This document shows positions 28,601-36,530 of a DNA stretch of 64,000 bases, piece after piece. The number at the start of each line of letters is the position of its first letter. Position 1 is the stretch's first letter. The translations under genes were made by a program, and so were the position numbers. This DNA is from Chlamydiota bacterium (GTDB lineage: Bacteria > Chlamydiota > Chlamydiia > Chlamydiales > Parachlamydiaceae), in assembly GCA_013287905.1 (NCBI GenBank), contig JABDCW010000006.1:1-64000 (forward strand), written 5' to 3'. The notes beneath the pieces are model-generated. The model ran no database searches. It was not told where the DNA came from and worked only from the letters and a program-made list of their open reading frames with translations.

Positions 28601-28724
28601 CAAAGCCTTTTTATGGGAAAAACGGCAGCTGTATAGACAGTTAGCTTTGTTTTATCATTGCATTGGGGATACGGTGCGGTCGGAGGAATATAGGCACAAA
28701 TCTACTCATTTATTTATAGAATAA
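25662..28724 (+). CDS. pknD: Serine/threonine protein kinase PknD
   Basis: The 1,020-residue protein starts with a zinc ribbon (C3-P-A-C6 and C24-P-F-C27). The kinase domain spans about 73-370: glycine loop IGKGGMGEVF near 82, the lysine in ALKQI near 105, HRDLKPEN with H209 and D211, then D229-W-G (DWG replaces DFG, as in chlamydial PknD), and TLTYMAPERAL. After it comes a lectin/LamG-like strand-rich region (about 385-545) and a long helical, TPR-like C-terminus. It phosphorylates Ser/Thr and Tyr in chlamydiae. There is no obvious transmembrane helix after the kinase domain. A MITE begins 39 bp after the stop codon. Confidence 0.93.
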   Translation: MICPACHIEISFTESTKSQAPRYCPFCKADLNATDTLTTSHDPQHDSSHSTHAPYVSFLPEHIPGSDQVQFMIGPYQVLKSIGKGGMGEVFLVYDTSFGRRIALKQIRTDLTKHHQLHNRFLKEARITSQLTHPAIISIYSIHISPEITYYTMPYIEGETLKQMLQKARKQEKYGNKTAHITESIPSFIRIFLSICQAVAYAHSKKILHRDLKPENIIVGKYGQIVILDWGLAKLLKDKEETAADATVETDPEPNPLHHLTHVGKIVGTLTYMAPERALGKPATFQTDIYSLGVILYQLLTLKQPFRRESLKLYRQNIHKEVLIDPIDAAPYRDVPKSLSRIVMKCLAVMPEQRYFSVDQLIHDVENYIEGRSEWFQITELSIQNKQDWEFQENVLIAEHTAISPETEVSDWVSLMISKASFQDTIKLEAKIKIGEGSNGIGFLMSIPEAGERLHLNDGYCLWLGTERYRSTKLLRSTVEVMSAPDVYLQPLEWIDIRIEKFENKIHLYFNHVLQFSYISHLPLAGTHVGLIMRDDDFSLKSFNVFICSQNIMVNCLAVPDAFLAHKEYTIALNEYRRIGYSFPGRAEGREAMFRAGITILEEAGQEVDPDKKNHCFDLAQEEFHKLSQTPGAPLEYLGKALVYQRMGDVEEEVKCFELTYRKYHRHPLLPVVHEHMIYRMYESARQDRRATFHFILLSLIYLPTPTVATHTKKLINSLEKQWEPLPFMELESIPDPPFPLSRYMLGTKLSFWLARPFTLHEIIGELLKMEILSAPTIGNALFSLFELGSYQMATDRLKDVVDQFTKRKMDDFNEQKKWFKIIAHSVGQSMEEAAVQCIQAAGVLDHPSFHMERALLFIMQTALDLEKYPIVERLYHGIHKEKLSPQAQILHDGYQIWNYLLQDKVNEAGKLFNRYPPEVLHREGTLLHFLYGCHLYIIEGKEIAYLHFSGIFEVPYPKSWSLLGYFLEGKITDEGVWGVKAFLWEKRQLYRQLALFYHCIGDTVRSEEYRHKSTHLFIE

Positions 28725-28762
28725 GAACCGGAGCATGGCTAGTACCTAACCAATAAAGTTTT

Positions 28763-28926
28763 TATACCGAATGTGTTTCAAAAATTGGGATTTTGGCAAG
28801 GAGGCTGCTCAAAATTTTTCGTCTGGAACGAGTGACCATTGCCTATGGCAAGGCACGAGTGAAGATAAAAATTTTGATGCAAAGCCAACGCCGTCAAAAA
28901 CCAATTTTTGAATCACGTTTGGTATA
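28763..28926. mobile_element. MITE-like element, copy 1 (164 bp)
   Basis: It starts TATACCGAA and ends TTGGTATA, with terminal inverted repeats of about 26 bases (consensus TACCGAAsGTGrTTCAAAAA). The interior contains a second inverted repeat (CAAAATTTTTCGTCT with GACAAAAATTTTG type arms) and a small CCATTGCC...GGCAAGG hairpin, so the whole RNA would fold. It is about 95% like copies at 32785 and 40597. The TA at both ends suggests a TA target duplication as made by IS630/Tc1-type transposases. It carries no coding sequence. It lies between the 3' ends of pknD and a hypothetical gene. Confidence 0.85.
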
Positions 28927-28948
28927 GTTTCGCTTTTTCTTACGGTGA

Positions 28949-29890
28949 TCATCTCAACAGATAATCAATCATAAAATTAGTTGTGTGTACATCATGACTT
29001 AGTGATGTTTTTGATTGCGATGCAGCTACATCGTGTTTCATCCCTTGCAAATCTTTTTGAAGTTCTTTAAGGGCATTGTGAACCTCATTTGAAACAGCAT
29101 AATGAGGTTGATTATTCTTTAAGTCGAAATAATATTCTACACACTCTCTACATTCTGCCATGTTGTGATTGAACTGCTCCAGTTTTTCTTCTTTCAATTT
29201 TGGATCAATGACAGCTTGATTAAATTGATTACGGCACGCTTTCATTGCAATCTGCATGCTCTCTAATCTCCCTTGTCTTTCATTTTCACTGAGTTCTGCT
29301 TCTCGCGCCATTTCTGCTTGCCTCATTTGCATTAACGGGGATGGTGCTTCTTTTCCGGGAAGTTCGCCTCTTTCGTTCAATTTGTTCTCTACTGTATCTA
29401 GTTGAAGATCAAATATCATCTCCGACTCTGCTTTATGGGTCATCTCCGATAGTAGTGACTCCTCTTTTGAAGAAGAAGATGACTTGAATACCCATTGTTT
29501 AAAATCGAGTATCCTCCCGATAAATTTGTTAATTGCCCGGCTTAAGAAAAATTGCTTGGGATTAGGATTTTCCATAGCATCTAATTTTTCCTGTAAAATT
29601 TTACATCTGCTGGCAAGGTCGTGCAGCGATTTAAGATCTTCTGGATCTAATTTTTCCAGTCCTTCAAGTAATCGTCCTATTTCATCTGGGCCCATGGCTC
29701 CATGGGCTACATTTGATTTTCCCATAAGAAGCGATAACTTATTCATTGTACCGGCAAGCTGTTCTTTAAAATCCTTAGTCGTGACCGCTCTTCCTCCTAA
29801 ACTCCCTTGGGACTGATACTGCTTAAAATCGTGTTCCAGTCGATTAATATCGCGAGCGACTTGTGCTTTGATTGTTGGATCCAATGACAT
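28949..29890 (-). CDS. Hypothetical helical protein (possible effector)
   Basis: The 313-residue product is not recognised. It is strongly charged and helical, with a short Ser/Lys-rich break (KSSSSSKEES near residue 140) and a coiled-coil-like second half rich in Met, Glu and Gln. No signal peptide or membrane helix. I chose ATG at 29890, five bases after a strong GGAGG; a GTG six bases upstream is the alternative. Like the giant gene and the gene at 18418-19305, it is preceded by a long A+T-rich leader, a shared trait that may mean common regulation or ancestry. Confidence 0.6.
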   Translation of the reverse strand: MSLDPTIKAQVARDINRLEHDFKQYQSQGSLGGRAVTTKDFKEQLAGTMNKLSLLMGKSNVAHGAMGPDEIGRLLEGLEKLDPEDLKSLHDLASRCKILQEKLDAMENPNPKQFFLSRAINKFIGRILDFKQWVFKSSSSSKEESLLSEMTHKAESEMIFDLQLDTVENKLNERGELPGKEAPSPLMQMRQAEMAREAELSENERQGRLESMQIAMKACRNQFNQAVIDPKLKEEKLEQFNHNMAECRECVEYYFDLKNNQPHYAVSNEVHNALKELQKDLQGMKHDVAASQSKTSLSHDVHTTNFMIDYLLR

Positions 29891-30191
29891 AGACACCTCC
29901 CGAAATAAACTATATTTATTTAGTTAAAACAATAAATAAACACATACTATATATTACTATAATAATATAAAAAAAATAAAATTACTAAATTAATTTATAT
30001 TATTTATAAAAAATTAATTAGCATATACAAAAACCGAAAGACAAGAAGAATGCTTAAAACATGTTAACTCATTGATTTTTAGAGTGAAACAGAATAAAAC
30101 TGCATCGAGAAACAAATGAAAATGTCCGGTTTTGCGAATTTTTCTTGCGATCAATCGTGATTTTTTATAGAATGATGCTTCATTAGATTTA
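29891..30191. other. A+T-rich divergent spacer
   Basis: The spacer between the hypothetical gene and tRNA-Val is almost pure A+T from 29905 to 30020 (runs of TATTTAT, AATAATATAA). I see no gene. It should hold the promoter for the leftward gene and, at its right end, that of the tRNA pair. Confidence 0.6.
30145..30173 (+). promoter_or_regulatory. Possible sigma-70-type promoter of the tRNA pair
   Basis: TTGCGA at 30145-30150 and TATAGAAT at 30166-30173 are separated by about 15-16 bases and lie some 20 bases before tRNA-Val. The match is moderate and the spacing slightly short. Confidence 0.35.
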
Positions 30192-30264
30192 GGGCGTATA
30201 GCTCAGTTGGTAGAGCTCCTGTCTTACACACAGGCGGTCATAGGTTCGAGTCCTGTTGCGCCCA
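30192..30264 (+). tRNA. tRNA-Val (anticodon TAC)
   Basis: The 73-nt cloverleaf has acceptor GGGCGTA paired with TGCGCCC, D-arm GCTC...GAGC, anticodon stem CCTGT/ACAGG with loop CTTACAC (anticodon TAC), and T-arm with GGTTCGAGTCC. Discriminator A. The CCA end is not encoded. It is followed 22 bp later by tRNA-Asp on the same strand. Confidence 0.96.
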
Positions 30265-30286
30265 TTAGATCATCATGATACTCCAT

Positions 30287-30360
30287 GCGGGAGTAGTTCA
30301 ATTGGTTAGAGCACCGCCCTGTCACGGCGGAAGTTGCGGGTTCGAGCCCCGTCTCCCGCG
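30287..30360 (+). tRNA. tRNA-Asp (anticodon GTC)
   Basis: The 74-nt cloverleaf has acceptor GCGGGAG paired with CTCCCGC, D-arm with AATTGGTTAGA, anticodon stem CCGCC/GGCGG with loop CTGTCAC (anticodon GTC), and T-arm GCGGGTTCGAGCCCCG. Discriminator G, as usual for tRNA-Asp. CCA is not encoded. A hairpin with a T-run follows. Confidence 0.96.
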
Positions 30361-30374
30361 TCTTATAAATTCAA

Positions 30375-30467
30375 ATTAAACACAAAGGCACGAAGACTCA
30401 AAGGCGCGAAGAAGGATTCAGTCCTTTCACCTCTTCGTGTCTTTGTGCCTTTGTGTTTAATTTTTTT
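30375..30467 (+). terminator. Long hairpin followed by T7 after the tRNA pair
   Basis: AATTAAACACAAAGGCAC at 30375-30392 pairs with GTGCCTTTGTGTTTAATT at 30445-30462, and the inner parts (CGAAGA...TCTTCG) also pair. A run of T follows at 30461-30467. It belongs to the CAAAGGCGCGAAG repeat family and may have been adopted as the terminator of the tRNA transcript. Confidence 0.6.
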
Positions 30468-30487
30468 AGAGAAATTCGCACATCGCA

Positions 30488-31183
30488 TTATTTCTTTACG
30501 AGATGCAGGAAAACATCGGTATCCCCCCAGGCAAAAGGGACGGTGAAGCGCTTCATTACCTCAAAAACAGACCTGTCAGTATAATCTGTCAACGGATAAC
30601 TCACGGTAATAATCTTTGTGCCAGAAGGTAACCGGGAAAATTTATCCACAAGCCTTTCGATTGCCTGATCATCTAGGCATGTCCCAAAGAGATAGCAAAC
30701 GGTGGCCTCTGTATAATCGGCATCCAGCATATCTTCGCACAAAAATTCGATTCCCTTAAGGTGCAATTTATTTTTAATGCGGTTAGCCCGTTCGACAAAT
30801 TCAGGGATGTATTCGATTCCTGTGACTTTGCACCCACAAAAAGAGTTCAGCCAAAAGCAGGTTCTTCCCCGGCCAAACCCAAGCTCAAATACATGGTCGT
30901 TAGGTCCAATCTTTGCCTCTTTGGCGATGATTTCCATGGAAGTAAGAGGGGTTTCCCCGTAGGCATAAATCTCCTTCTCCCCCCTGCTCATCAAAAAGCG
31001 TTTGCTGATGGAAAAGGGGTTATGGAACAGATACATTAAAATGAGCGAGATATCCGTTTTAACAAACTGCCAATTCCCATAGTAATGAATCACCGTTTTT
31101 ATCAATTCTTTTAGATGATAAAAGCTGAAACGAATGTTGACAAAGCATAATGTAAAAAATTCCCGAACTGTCATTCGTTCCAT
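30488..31183 (-). CDS. Class I SAM-dependent methyltransferase
   Basis: The 231-residue protein has a helical, basic N-terminus of about 80 residues, with aromatic segments that could contact the membrane, then motif I VFELGFGRGRTCFWL near residue 98, acidic GIEYIPEFVERA near residue 120, and an LCEDMLDADY segment. The substrate is unknown. It is separated by only seven bases from mgtE upstream, so the two are probably co-transcribed. Confidence 0.7.
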   Translation of the reverse strand: MERMTVREFFTLCFVNIRFSFYHLKELIKTVIHYYGNWQFVKTDISLILMYLFHNPFSISKRFLMSRGEKEIYAYGETPLTSMEIIAKEAKIGPNDHVFELGFGRGRTCFWLNSFCGCKVTGIEYIPEFVERANRIKNKLHLKGIEFLCEDMLDADYTEATVCYLFGTCLDDQAIERLVDKFSRLPSGTKIITVSYPLTDYTDRSVFEVMKRFTVPFAWGDTDVFLHLVKK

Positions 31184-31190
31184 ATATATC

Positions 31191-32639
31191 CTAAAATAGC
31201 GGGTAAATCAGACGGGCGATTAAAAAAAACATCAGTGTCGACAAGACATCGTTGAAGGCAGTGACGATGGGCCCTGAAGCTACTGCGGGATCGATGCGGA
31301 ACCTGGCAAAGAAAAATGGGGAAAATGTCCCAAGCAGCGTCGCCATCAAACAGGCGCCGAGCAATCCCACACTGACTGTCGTCCCGATAGCGATCGGATC
31401 CCCGCCTGAACGGTGGATTTCAAAAATATTTAAAAGATAGACCATGCACCCGCAAAAAAGTCCAAAAGTCAAGCCAATTAAGAGCCCTATACCAAGTTCG
31501 TTTGCAACGGCGTTTCTTTTTGAACCGGCAGACAAACTTCCTGTTGACATCCCGCGGACCAGGATCGTACTGCACTGGATCCCTACATTTCCCGACATTC
31601 CCGCAATCAGGGGCACAAAGACCGGAACGAAGAAAAACCATGAACTGTCGCTAAAGTAGATCATTGCAGTTGCTGTCGTCAGCCCGGCGCAAAGGGTCAC
31701 AATGAGCCAGGGGGCCCGTTTGATAAAACGTTGCCAGGTTGGAGCTTCTTCCCCCACATCCTCGGAAGTACCTGCCATGCTGGCGATCGTCTCGTCGGCG
31801 ATATCTTCCATCGCCTCGACAACTCCTTCGTAGGTAATGGCGCCAACCAGTTTGTTACCCTCGTCGACAACAGGGAGGGCAGGAATTTTATAGCGCTCGA
31901 CAAGATCGACAACTTCATCCCGGGAATTTTCGGCAGTCACCTTATGCAGGACGGGACCCATCACCTGTCTCAATGGCAGATCATGGGAATTTACCATGAT
32001 GCTTCTTCCGGAGACGCATCCGATAAGCGCCATATCTTCATTGATGACAAAAATGCATCTGGTCAATTCAACGCCTGGATTATCCCGAATATGCGCCGCG
32101 ACTTCGCCAATGGTCGTATCCATGGGAAAAGCAAAGAACTCATCGGTCATCAACCTTCCCGCGCTATGCCGGTCATGCTTTTGCAGCTCCCGGATACGAT
32201 TGGCTTTCTTGCTGTCCAGAATCTCAAAAACCCGTTTAAGCCGTCTGTCCGACATGTCGTCGAGAATCCAAACGGCTTCATCCGGCGGCATATTTTCTAT
32301 CAATTGCTTAATTTCCTGATCATCGATTTGCCGAAAAATCGCACTTCTTGTATTGCTTCCCGTATTGATCATAAATACAATTTTTGCGTGGATATCGGGA
32401 AGATTATCATAGACGACAACGCGGGCGCCGGGAGGTAAACGGGCCACTGTATAGGCTAAGTCGATGGGATCATATTCGCTTGCAATCTTTGCCACATCGT
32501 GATAGCGGATCAGCGATGTCTGGGAATGGAAGGCCCGTTCCAGCTTTTCATTTAATACATCGTCCAGCTGGCTTGTTTTGGAATCCATGAGATTCCCGGT
32601 AACTGTAAAGAGCTCCGGCTCAAATTTTACATTGTCCAC
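31191..32639 (-). CDS. mgtE: Magnesium transporter MgtE
   Basis: The 482-residue product has the MgtE order: an N-terminal helical N-domain (about 30-160) with PPDEAVWILDDM, a CBS pair (about 165-285, SAGRLMTDEFFAF and PVVDEGNKLVGAITYEGVVE), and five transmembrane helices (about 315-482), including GMSGNVGIQCSTILVRG, the family pore motif. It is a Mg2+-gated channel for Mg2+ uptake. The start is GTG at 32639 with AGGAA five bases upstream; an internal ATG at 32588 is less likely because it would cut the N-terminus. Followed closely by the methyltransferase. Confidence 0.93.
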   Translation of the reverse strand: MDNVKFEPELFTVTGNLMDSKTSQLDDVLNEKLERAFHSQTSLIRYHDVAKIASEYDPIDLAYTVARLPPGARVVVYDNLPDIHAKIVFMINTGSNTRSAIFRQIDDQEIKQLIENMPPDEAVWILDDMSDRRLKRVFEILDSKKANRIRELQKHDRHSAGRLMTDEFFAFPMDTTIGEVAAHIRDNPGVELTRCIFVINEDMALIGCVSGRSIMVNSHDLPLRQVMGPVLHKVTAENSRDEVVDLVERYKIPALPVVDEGNKLVGAITYEGVVEAMEDIADETIASMAGTSEDVGEEAPTWQRFIKRAPWLIVTLCAGLTTATAMIYFSDSSWFFFVPVFVPLIAGMSGNVGIQCSTILVRGMSTGSLSAGSKRNAVANELGIGLLIGLTFGLFCGCMVYLLNIFEIHRSGGDPIAIGTTVSVGLLGACLMATLLGTFSPFFFARFRIDPAVASGPIVTAFNDVLSTLMFFLIARLIYPLF

Positions 32640-32784
32640 AAAAATTCCTGTCCTCTTATATGTCGAATGGGGATCAATCCCATAGTTTATCCCCTAAAAA
32701 TTATTAATTCAAGAAAAATCATTGGCAGATTGTGATTGTATTTTATTATGATTATCTCTATAATAACGCTATTTAACCCATAAA

Positions 32785-32949
32785 TATACCGAAGGTGGTT
32801 CAAAAATTGGGATTTTGGCAAGGAGGCTGCTCAAAATTTTTCGTCTGGAACGAGTGACCATTGCCTATGGCCAAGGCACGAGTGAAGACAAAAATTTTGA
32901 TGCAAAGCCGACGCCGTCAAAAACCAATTTTTGAATCACGTTCGGTATA
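32785..32949. mobile_element. MITE-like element, copy 2 (165 bp), directly upstream of typA
   Basis: Same family as the element at 28763, with termini TATACCGAAGGTGGTTC and GAATCACGTTCGGTATA. The right end is only 14 bases before the ATG of typA, so the element supplies the 5' untranslated region; GGTATAAAA at its edge could serve as a -10 box. Spacer 32640-32963 between mgtE and typA holds nothing else apart from this copy and about 140 bp of A+T-rich DNA. Confidence 0.85.
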
Positions 32950-32963
32950 AAAGTTGATTTGAC

Positions 32964-34775
32964 ATGTATTCTCCAAAAAAAATTCGCAACGTAGCCATTA
33001 TTGCACACATTGACCATGGAAAGACAACCCTCCTGGACAGCTTGCTTAAGCAATCCAATATTTTTCGCGACAACGAGATCGTTGCAGAGAGAATGATGGA
33101 TTCCAACGATCAGGAAAAAGAGCGAGGGATCACCATTTATGCAAAACATACATCTATCTATTTTGAGGATATCAAAATCAACCTGATCGATACCCCCGGA
33201 CATGCCGACTTCTCAGGTGAAGTAGAACGGATCTTAGGGATGGTCAACTGTGTTCTTCTGCTGGTCGATGCCCAGGAAGGTCCGATGCCGCAAACGCGCT
33301 TCGTCCTTTCAAAGGCGTTGAAAATGGGTATCCGACCCATTGTTATCCTCAATAAAATCGACAGGCCAAATGCTACGCCCGACGAAGTTCTCAATGCAAC
33401 ATTTGATCTGTTTACCGAACTTGGAGCCACTGATGCCCAACTCGATTTTCGCTACTGCTATGCAGCTGGTTTGGCCGGCTATGCGATCCAAACTCTCGAT
33501 GCGCCGCGCGTCAACATGCGCCCCTTGCTCGAACTGATCGTCGAAGCTGTCGATGCGCCAAGCGGAGAACTCGATGCCCCCTTTTTAATGCAGGCCGCTA
33601 CTGTTTCCTACGACGATTATCTGGGAAGGCAGGCATGCGGAAGAATTCTCGAAGGGACCGTGAAAAAAGGTCAGCCTGTCATCCATTGCGATGCTCATGG
33701 AAATGAAAATCGAGCCGTGATCACAAAAATTGAGGGCTATCTCGGGCTGCAAAAAATAGAAATGGATGAAGCCGGGGTTGGCGATATCGTCTGTTTATCG
33801 GGCATTCCCGAAGTCATGATCGGCGACACCCTATGCGATCCTAAAAAAATTGTCCGTCTGCCTCCAATTAAACTCGATGAGCCCACTGTTTCCGTCGATA
33901 TCACAGTCAATAACAGCCCCTTCGTCGGCCGCAGCGGTAAACATGTCACGATGAACAAAATCCGGGCGCGTCTTGAAAGAGAAAAACGGGCCAATATCTC
34001 ATTGAAAATCGACGATGATTCCGATGCCCAGGACAAGATCACTGTGGCGGGAAGAGGAGAGCTCCACCTTTCCGTATTAATTGAAACCATGCGCAGGGAA
34101 GATTATGAGTTTAGCGTTTCCAAGCCAAAGGTGATTATAAAAGAGATCGACGGCGTTAAATGCGAACCGATCGAGCGTGTGCATATCGAAGTGCCCGAAG
34201 AGTTTGTAGGCTCTGTCATCCAGGAGCTGTCGGGCAGACGCGGGGAAATGCAGCATTTAGACACGAATGAGCATGGGATCACCTCAATGGATTTTCTGAT
34301 CCCGACACGCGGGCTGATGGGCTATCGCAATGACTTCCTCACCGTGACACGGGGGCTTGGAATTTTAACCTCTATCTTCGAGCACTTCGCCCCATGGAAA
34401 GGACCTATCATGGGCAGAAGCAAAGGGGTCATGATCTCGATGTGCGCCGGCAAAACAAATGGGTACGCCTGTTTTAATTTGCAAGAACGGGGCGTCTTGT
34501 TCACCTCTCCCGGCGATGAAGTCTATGAAGGGATGATTGTAGGGGAAAATGCGCGGGACAACGACCTGACAGTGAATGTGATCAAAGGAAAGCAGCTCAC
34601 AAACGTGCGGGCTTCTGGCAGCGACGAAAACATCATCCTCACTCCCGCCCGGAGGTTTACTCTGGAACAGGCAATTGACTATATCCAGGACGATGAGCTC
34701 ATCGAAGTGACTCCCGGCAATATCCGCATGCGCAAGAAAATCCTCAACGAAGTCGACCGCAAGCGCAAGACATAA
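32964..34775 (+). CDS. typA: Ribosome-associated GTPase TypA/BipA
   Basis: The 603-residue product matches BipA: G1 AHIDHGKT at residues 14-21, DTPGHADF near residue 78, NKIDRP near residue 132, followed by EF-Tu-like domain II, the EF-G-like domains and a C-terminal BipA domain ([22 protein letters not shown]). It binds ribosomes and helps 50S assembly under stress. No recognisable Shine-Dalgarno lies between the MITE end (32949) and ATG. A GC-rich hairpin follows the gene. Confidence 0.95.
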   Translation: MYSPKKIRNVAIIAHIDHGKTTLLDSLLKQSNIFRDNEIVAERMMDSNDQEKERGITIYAKHTSIYFEDIKINLIDTPGHADFSGEVERILGMVNCVLLLVDAQEGPMPQTRFVLSKALKMGIRPIVILNKIDRPNATPDEVLNATFDLFTELGATDAQLDFRYCYAAGLAGYAIQTLDAPRVNMRPLLELIVEAVDAPSGELDAPFLMQAATVSYDDYLGRQACGRILEGTVKKGQPVIHCDAHGNENRAVITKIEGYLGLQKIEMDEAGVGDIVCLSGIPEVMIGDTLCDPKKIVRLPPIKLDEPTVSVDITVNNSPFVGRSGKHVTMNKIRARLEREKRANISLKIDDDSDAQDKITVAGRGELHLSVLIETMRREDYEFSVSKPKVIIKEIDGVKCEPIERVHIEVPEEFVGSVIQELSGRRGEMQHLDTNEHGITSMDFLIPTRGLMGYRNDFLTVTRGLGILTSIFEHFAPWKGPIMGRSKGVMISMCAGKTNGYACFNLQERGVLFTSPGDEVYEGMIVGENARDNDLTVNVIKGKQLTNVRASGSDENIILTPARRFTLEQAIDYIQDDELIEVTPGNIRMRKKILNEVDRKRKT

Positions 34776-34781
34776 TGGTAA

Positions 34782-34801
34782 CCAGGGCGTTCTCGCCCTG
34801 G
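34782..34801. terminator. GC-rich hairpin after typA
   Basis: CCAGGGCG (34782-34789) and CGCCCTGG (34794-34801) form a perfect 8-bp stem with a four-base loop, 7 bases after the typA stop. No T-run follows. The AACCAGG...CCTGG pattern recurs at 45690 and in the rpsJ terminator at 54621, so it may be a repeat. Confidence 0.5.
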
Positions 34802-34973
34802 CATCTGCATGAACATCCCTTAGCTTGCAACAAGCATGGTGTCCCCATCCGAGTTGTCTTACCCAATCACGCAGACTCCAAAAACCTCATAAATTTGACA
34901 TCAATACAGCAATAGTTATATAAAAATCTCCATCTGACCACATTTTTTAAACCAAAAACAAAGCGAGGGATAA

Positions 34974-35378
34974 ATGGCCGTAAAAACTTCCGCCACAAGA
35001 ATTGCCGAGGAATATACAAATGGGGTTTGGAATACGAAAGATATTGGTTTTATCGACCGGTTGGTCCATCCCGATGTTTTCATCCATAGCCGCCTTGGCG
35101 ATTTCCGAGGTACTGTAGCACTGAAAAAAGTCGCCCAATCCTGGTTGACAGGCTTTCCCGATCTTGCGGTGAAAAATGTACTGGTCATTTCAGAAAATGA
35201 TCTTGTGGCAATTCAATGGACTGCCAAAGGAACCCACCTGGGAGAATTTAAAGGAAAGAAACCGTCCGGAAAATCAGTTTCCTATAGCGGCGTGACCATA
35301 TATCGAATCCAGGATGACAAAATTGTTGAGTATTGGGCCTATCTCGATATGCAGCACTTATTGAACCAAATTTCATAA
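34974..35378 (+). CDS. SnoaL-like (NTF2-fold) protein / ester cyclase family
   Basis: The 134-residue protein matches the SnoaL-like polyketide cyclase/ester cyclase family: an N-terminal helix with EYTNGVWNTKD, FIDRLVHPDVFIHS, FRGTVALKKVAQSWLTGFPDL, then GVTIYRIQDDKIVEYWAYLD and a C-terminal LLNQ. These NTF2-fold proteins act on varied small molecules; the substrate here is unknown. GAGGG lies before ATG. It precedes a LysE exporter by nine bases, so the two may act on related compounds. Confidence 0.75.
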   Translation: MAVKTSATRIAEEYTNGVWNTKDIGFIDRLVHPDVFIHSRLGDFRGTVALKKVAQSWLTGFPDLAVKNVLVISENDLVAIQWTAKGTHLGEFKGKKPSGKSVSYSGVTIYRIQDDKIVEYWAYLDMQHLLNQIS

Positions 35379-35387
35379 TAGACGTAT

Positions 35388-36008
35388 ATGGAGTTGGACT
35401 TCTTTATTAAGGGATTGATTTTAGGATTTTCCATTGCGGCCCCTGTCGGCCCGATAGGAGTCCTATGTATCCGAAAATCCTTGGAATTTGGCAGGTTTTC
35501 AGGCTTTTTTTCAGGTCTTGGCGCCGCCTGTGCTGACACCATCTATGCCATCATTGCCGCATTTGGGCTCACATTTATCTCAAATTTCCTGTTGGAAGAA
35601 CAATTTTGGCTTCGCCTGACCGGCGGGATTTTTTTGCTTTACTTAGGATGGAAGACCTGCATTGCCAAACCAAACACCCAATCAAAAACTGTATCTCACA
35701 CATCCCTGATCAATGACTTTATTTCCACTTTTTTTCTCACAATCACGAATCCCATGACAATCCTTTCCTTTGTGGCCGTTTTTGCCGGCCTTGGGCTTTC
35801 CAACCCCGAAGGAAGCACATTTCAGTCCTCCAGACTGGTGTTAGGTGTTTTTCTAGGTTCAGCGCTCTGGTGGCTGATCTTAAGCGAAGGAGTGACTTTA
35901 TTTCGTCAAAAAGTCAGCAACGGGGTCATGAAATGGGTCAACCGCATTGCGGGACTGATCATTATGGGATTTGGCCTCAGCGCCTTGCTTAGCCTTTTAT
36001 TTATATAA
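35388..36008 (+). CDS. LysE-family amino-acid/metabolite exporter
   Basis: The 206-residue protein has six hydrophobic segments and the LysE/RhtB N-terminal signature (GFSIAAPVGPIGVLCIRKSL at about 14-33), then GLGAACADTIYAIIAAFG and an NPMTILSFVAVFAG segment near residue 120. Such exporters remove excess amino acids or related compounds through the inner membrane. It starts nine bases after the SnoaL-like gene; no clear Shine-Dalgarno, so translation may be coupled. It converges on the GNAT gene with four bases between stops. Confidence 0.83.
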   Translation: MELDFFIKGLILGFSIAAPVGPIGVLCIRKSLEFGRFSGFFSGLGAACADTIYAIIAAFGLTFISNFLLEEQFWLRLTGGIFLLYLGWKTCIAKPNTQSKTVSHTSLINDFISTFFLTITNPMTILSFVAVFAGLGLSNPEGSTFQSSRLVLGVFLGSALWWLILSEGVTLFRQKVSNGVMKWVNRIAGLIIMGFGLSALLSLLFI

Positions 36009-36012
36009 TGAA

Positions 36013-36519
36013 TTACTGAACCTCTTTCGTCATTTTCTGATGGGGAATATTGTTCTTATAAGTAATGTTTCCTGAAATTTTATAGCCATTTATTTCATAA
36101 AATCCAATCGTCTCCAGTCTGGAATAGCAATAAATGACCTTAAAACAATGCTCCCTTGCATACTGTTCACAATATCGTAAAAGAGCAGATCCAATACCTT
36201 GACGCTGCATGGCCGCGCTCACAACCACTCTTTGCATTTTCACACTTTCAATTTCCGGCACGAGCAAGGCAGACGCACATAGCTCTTCATGCAAATAACC
36301 GGCTATATGGATATAGTCCACTTCTTCCTTCTGACTAATAAACTCATCCGGCTTTTGAAGAATTTCTTTGCGCAATGCAACCACTGCTGCATACTCCTGA
36401 CCGCCATAAGGAATGGTTGTAAATAAAAGACCGCTCATATCACACACTCCCCCCTCTAATCCCGATAAGGCCCACATAACAACCAAACACCATATGATTT
36501 TTTTCATATAAATTTCCAT
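36013..36519 (-). CDS. GNAT-family acetyltransferase, start uncertain
   Basis: The GNAT core is clear: the V..A.QRQGIGSALLRYCEQYA acetyl-CoA loop (QRQGIG near residue 107) and a C-terminal ...FYEINGYKISG. From the first ATG (36519) the 168-residue product would begin with a signal-peptide-like stretch (MKKIIWCLVVMWALSGL). An internal ATG at 36438 (residue 28) is preceded at good distance by the purine run AGGGGGGAG and would give a usual cytoplasmic GNAT of 141 residues. The sequence does not decide between an exported and a cytoplasmic enzyme. It lies 11 bp from dinD upstream. Confidence 0.75.
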   Translation of the reverse strand: MEIYMKKIIWCLVVMWALSGLEGGVCDMSGLLFTTIPYGGQEYAAVVALRKEILQKPDEFISQKEEVDYIHIAGYLHEELCASALLVPEIESVKMQRVVVSAAMQRQGIGSALLRYCEQYAREHCFKVIYCYSRLETIGFYEINGYKISGNITYKNNIPHQKMTKEVQ

Positions 36520-36530
36520 TTTTTGTTGTA

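Noticed and set aside
31731-32438. 235-codon open frame opposite mgtE
   Set aside because: It is the antisense of a clear MgtE gene; the CBS and membrane motifs are on the other strand.
32865-33203. 112-codon frame across the MITE and the start of typA on the minus strand
   Set aside because: It depends on MITE sequence and the antisense of the typA GTPase domain.
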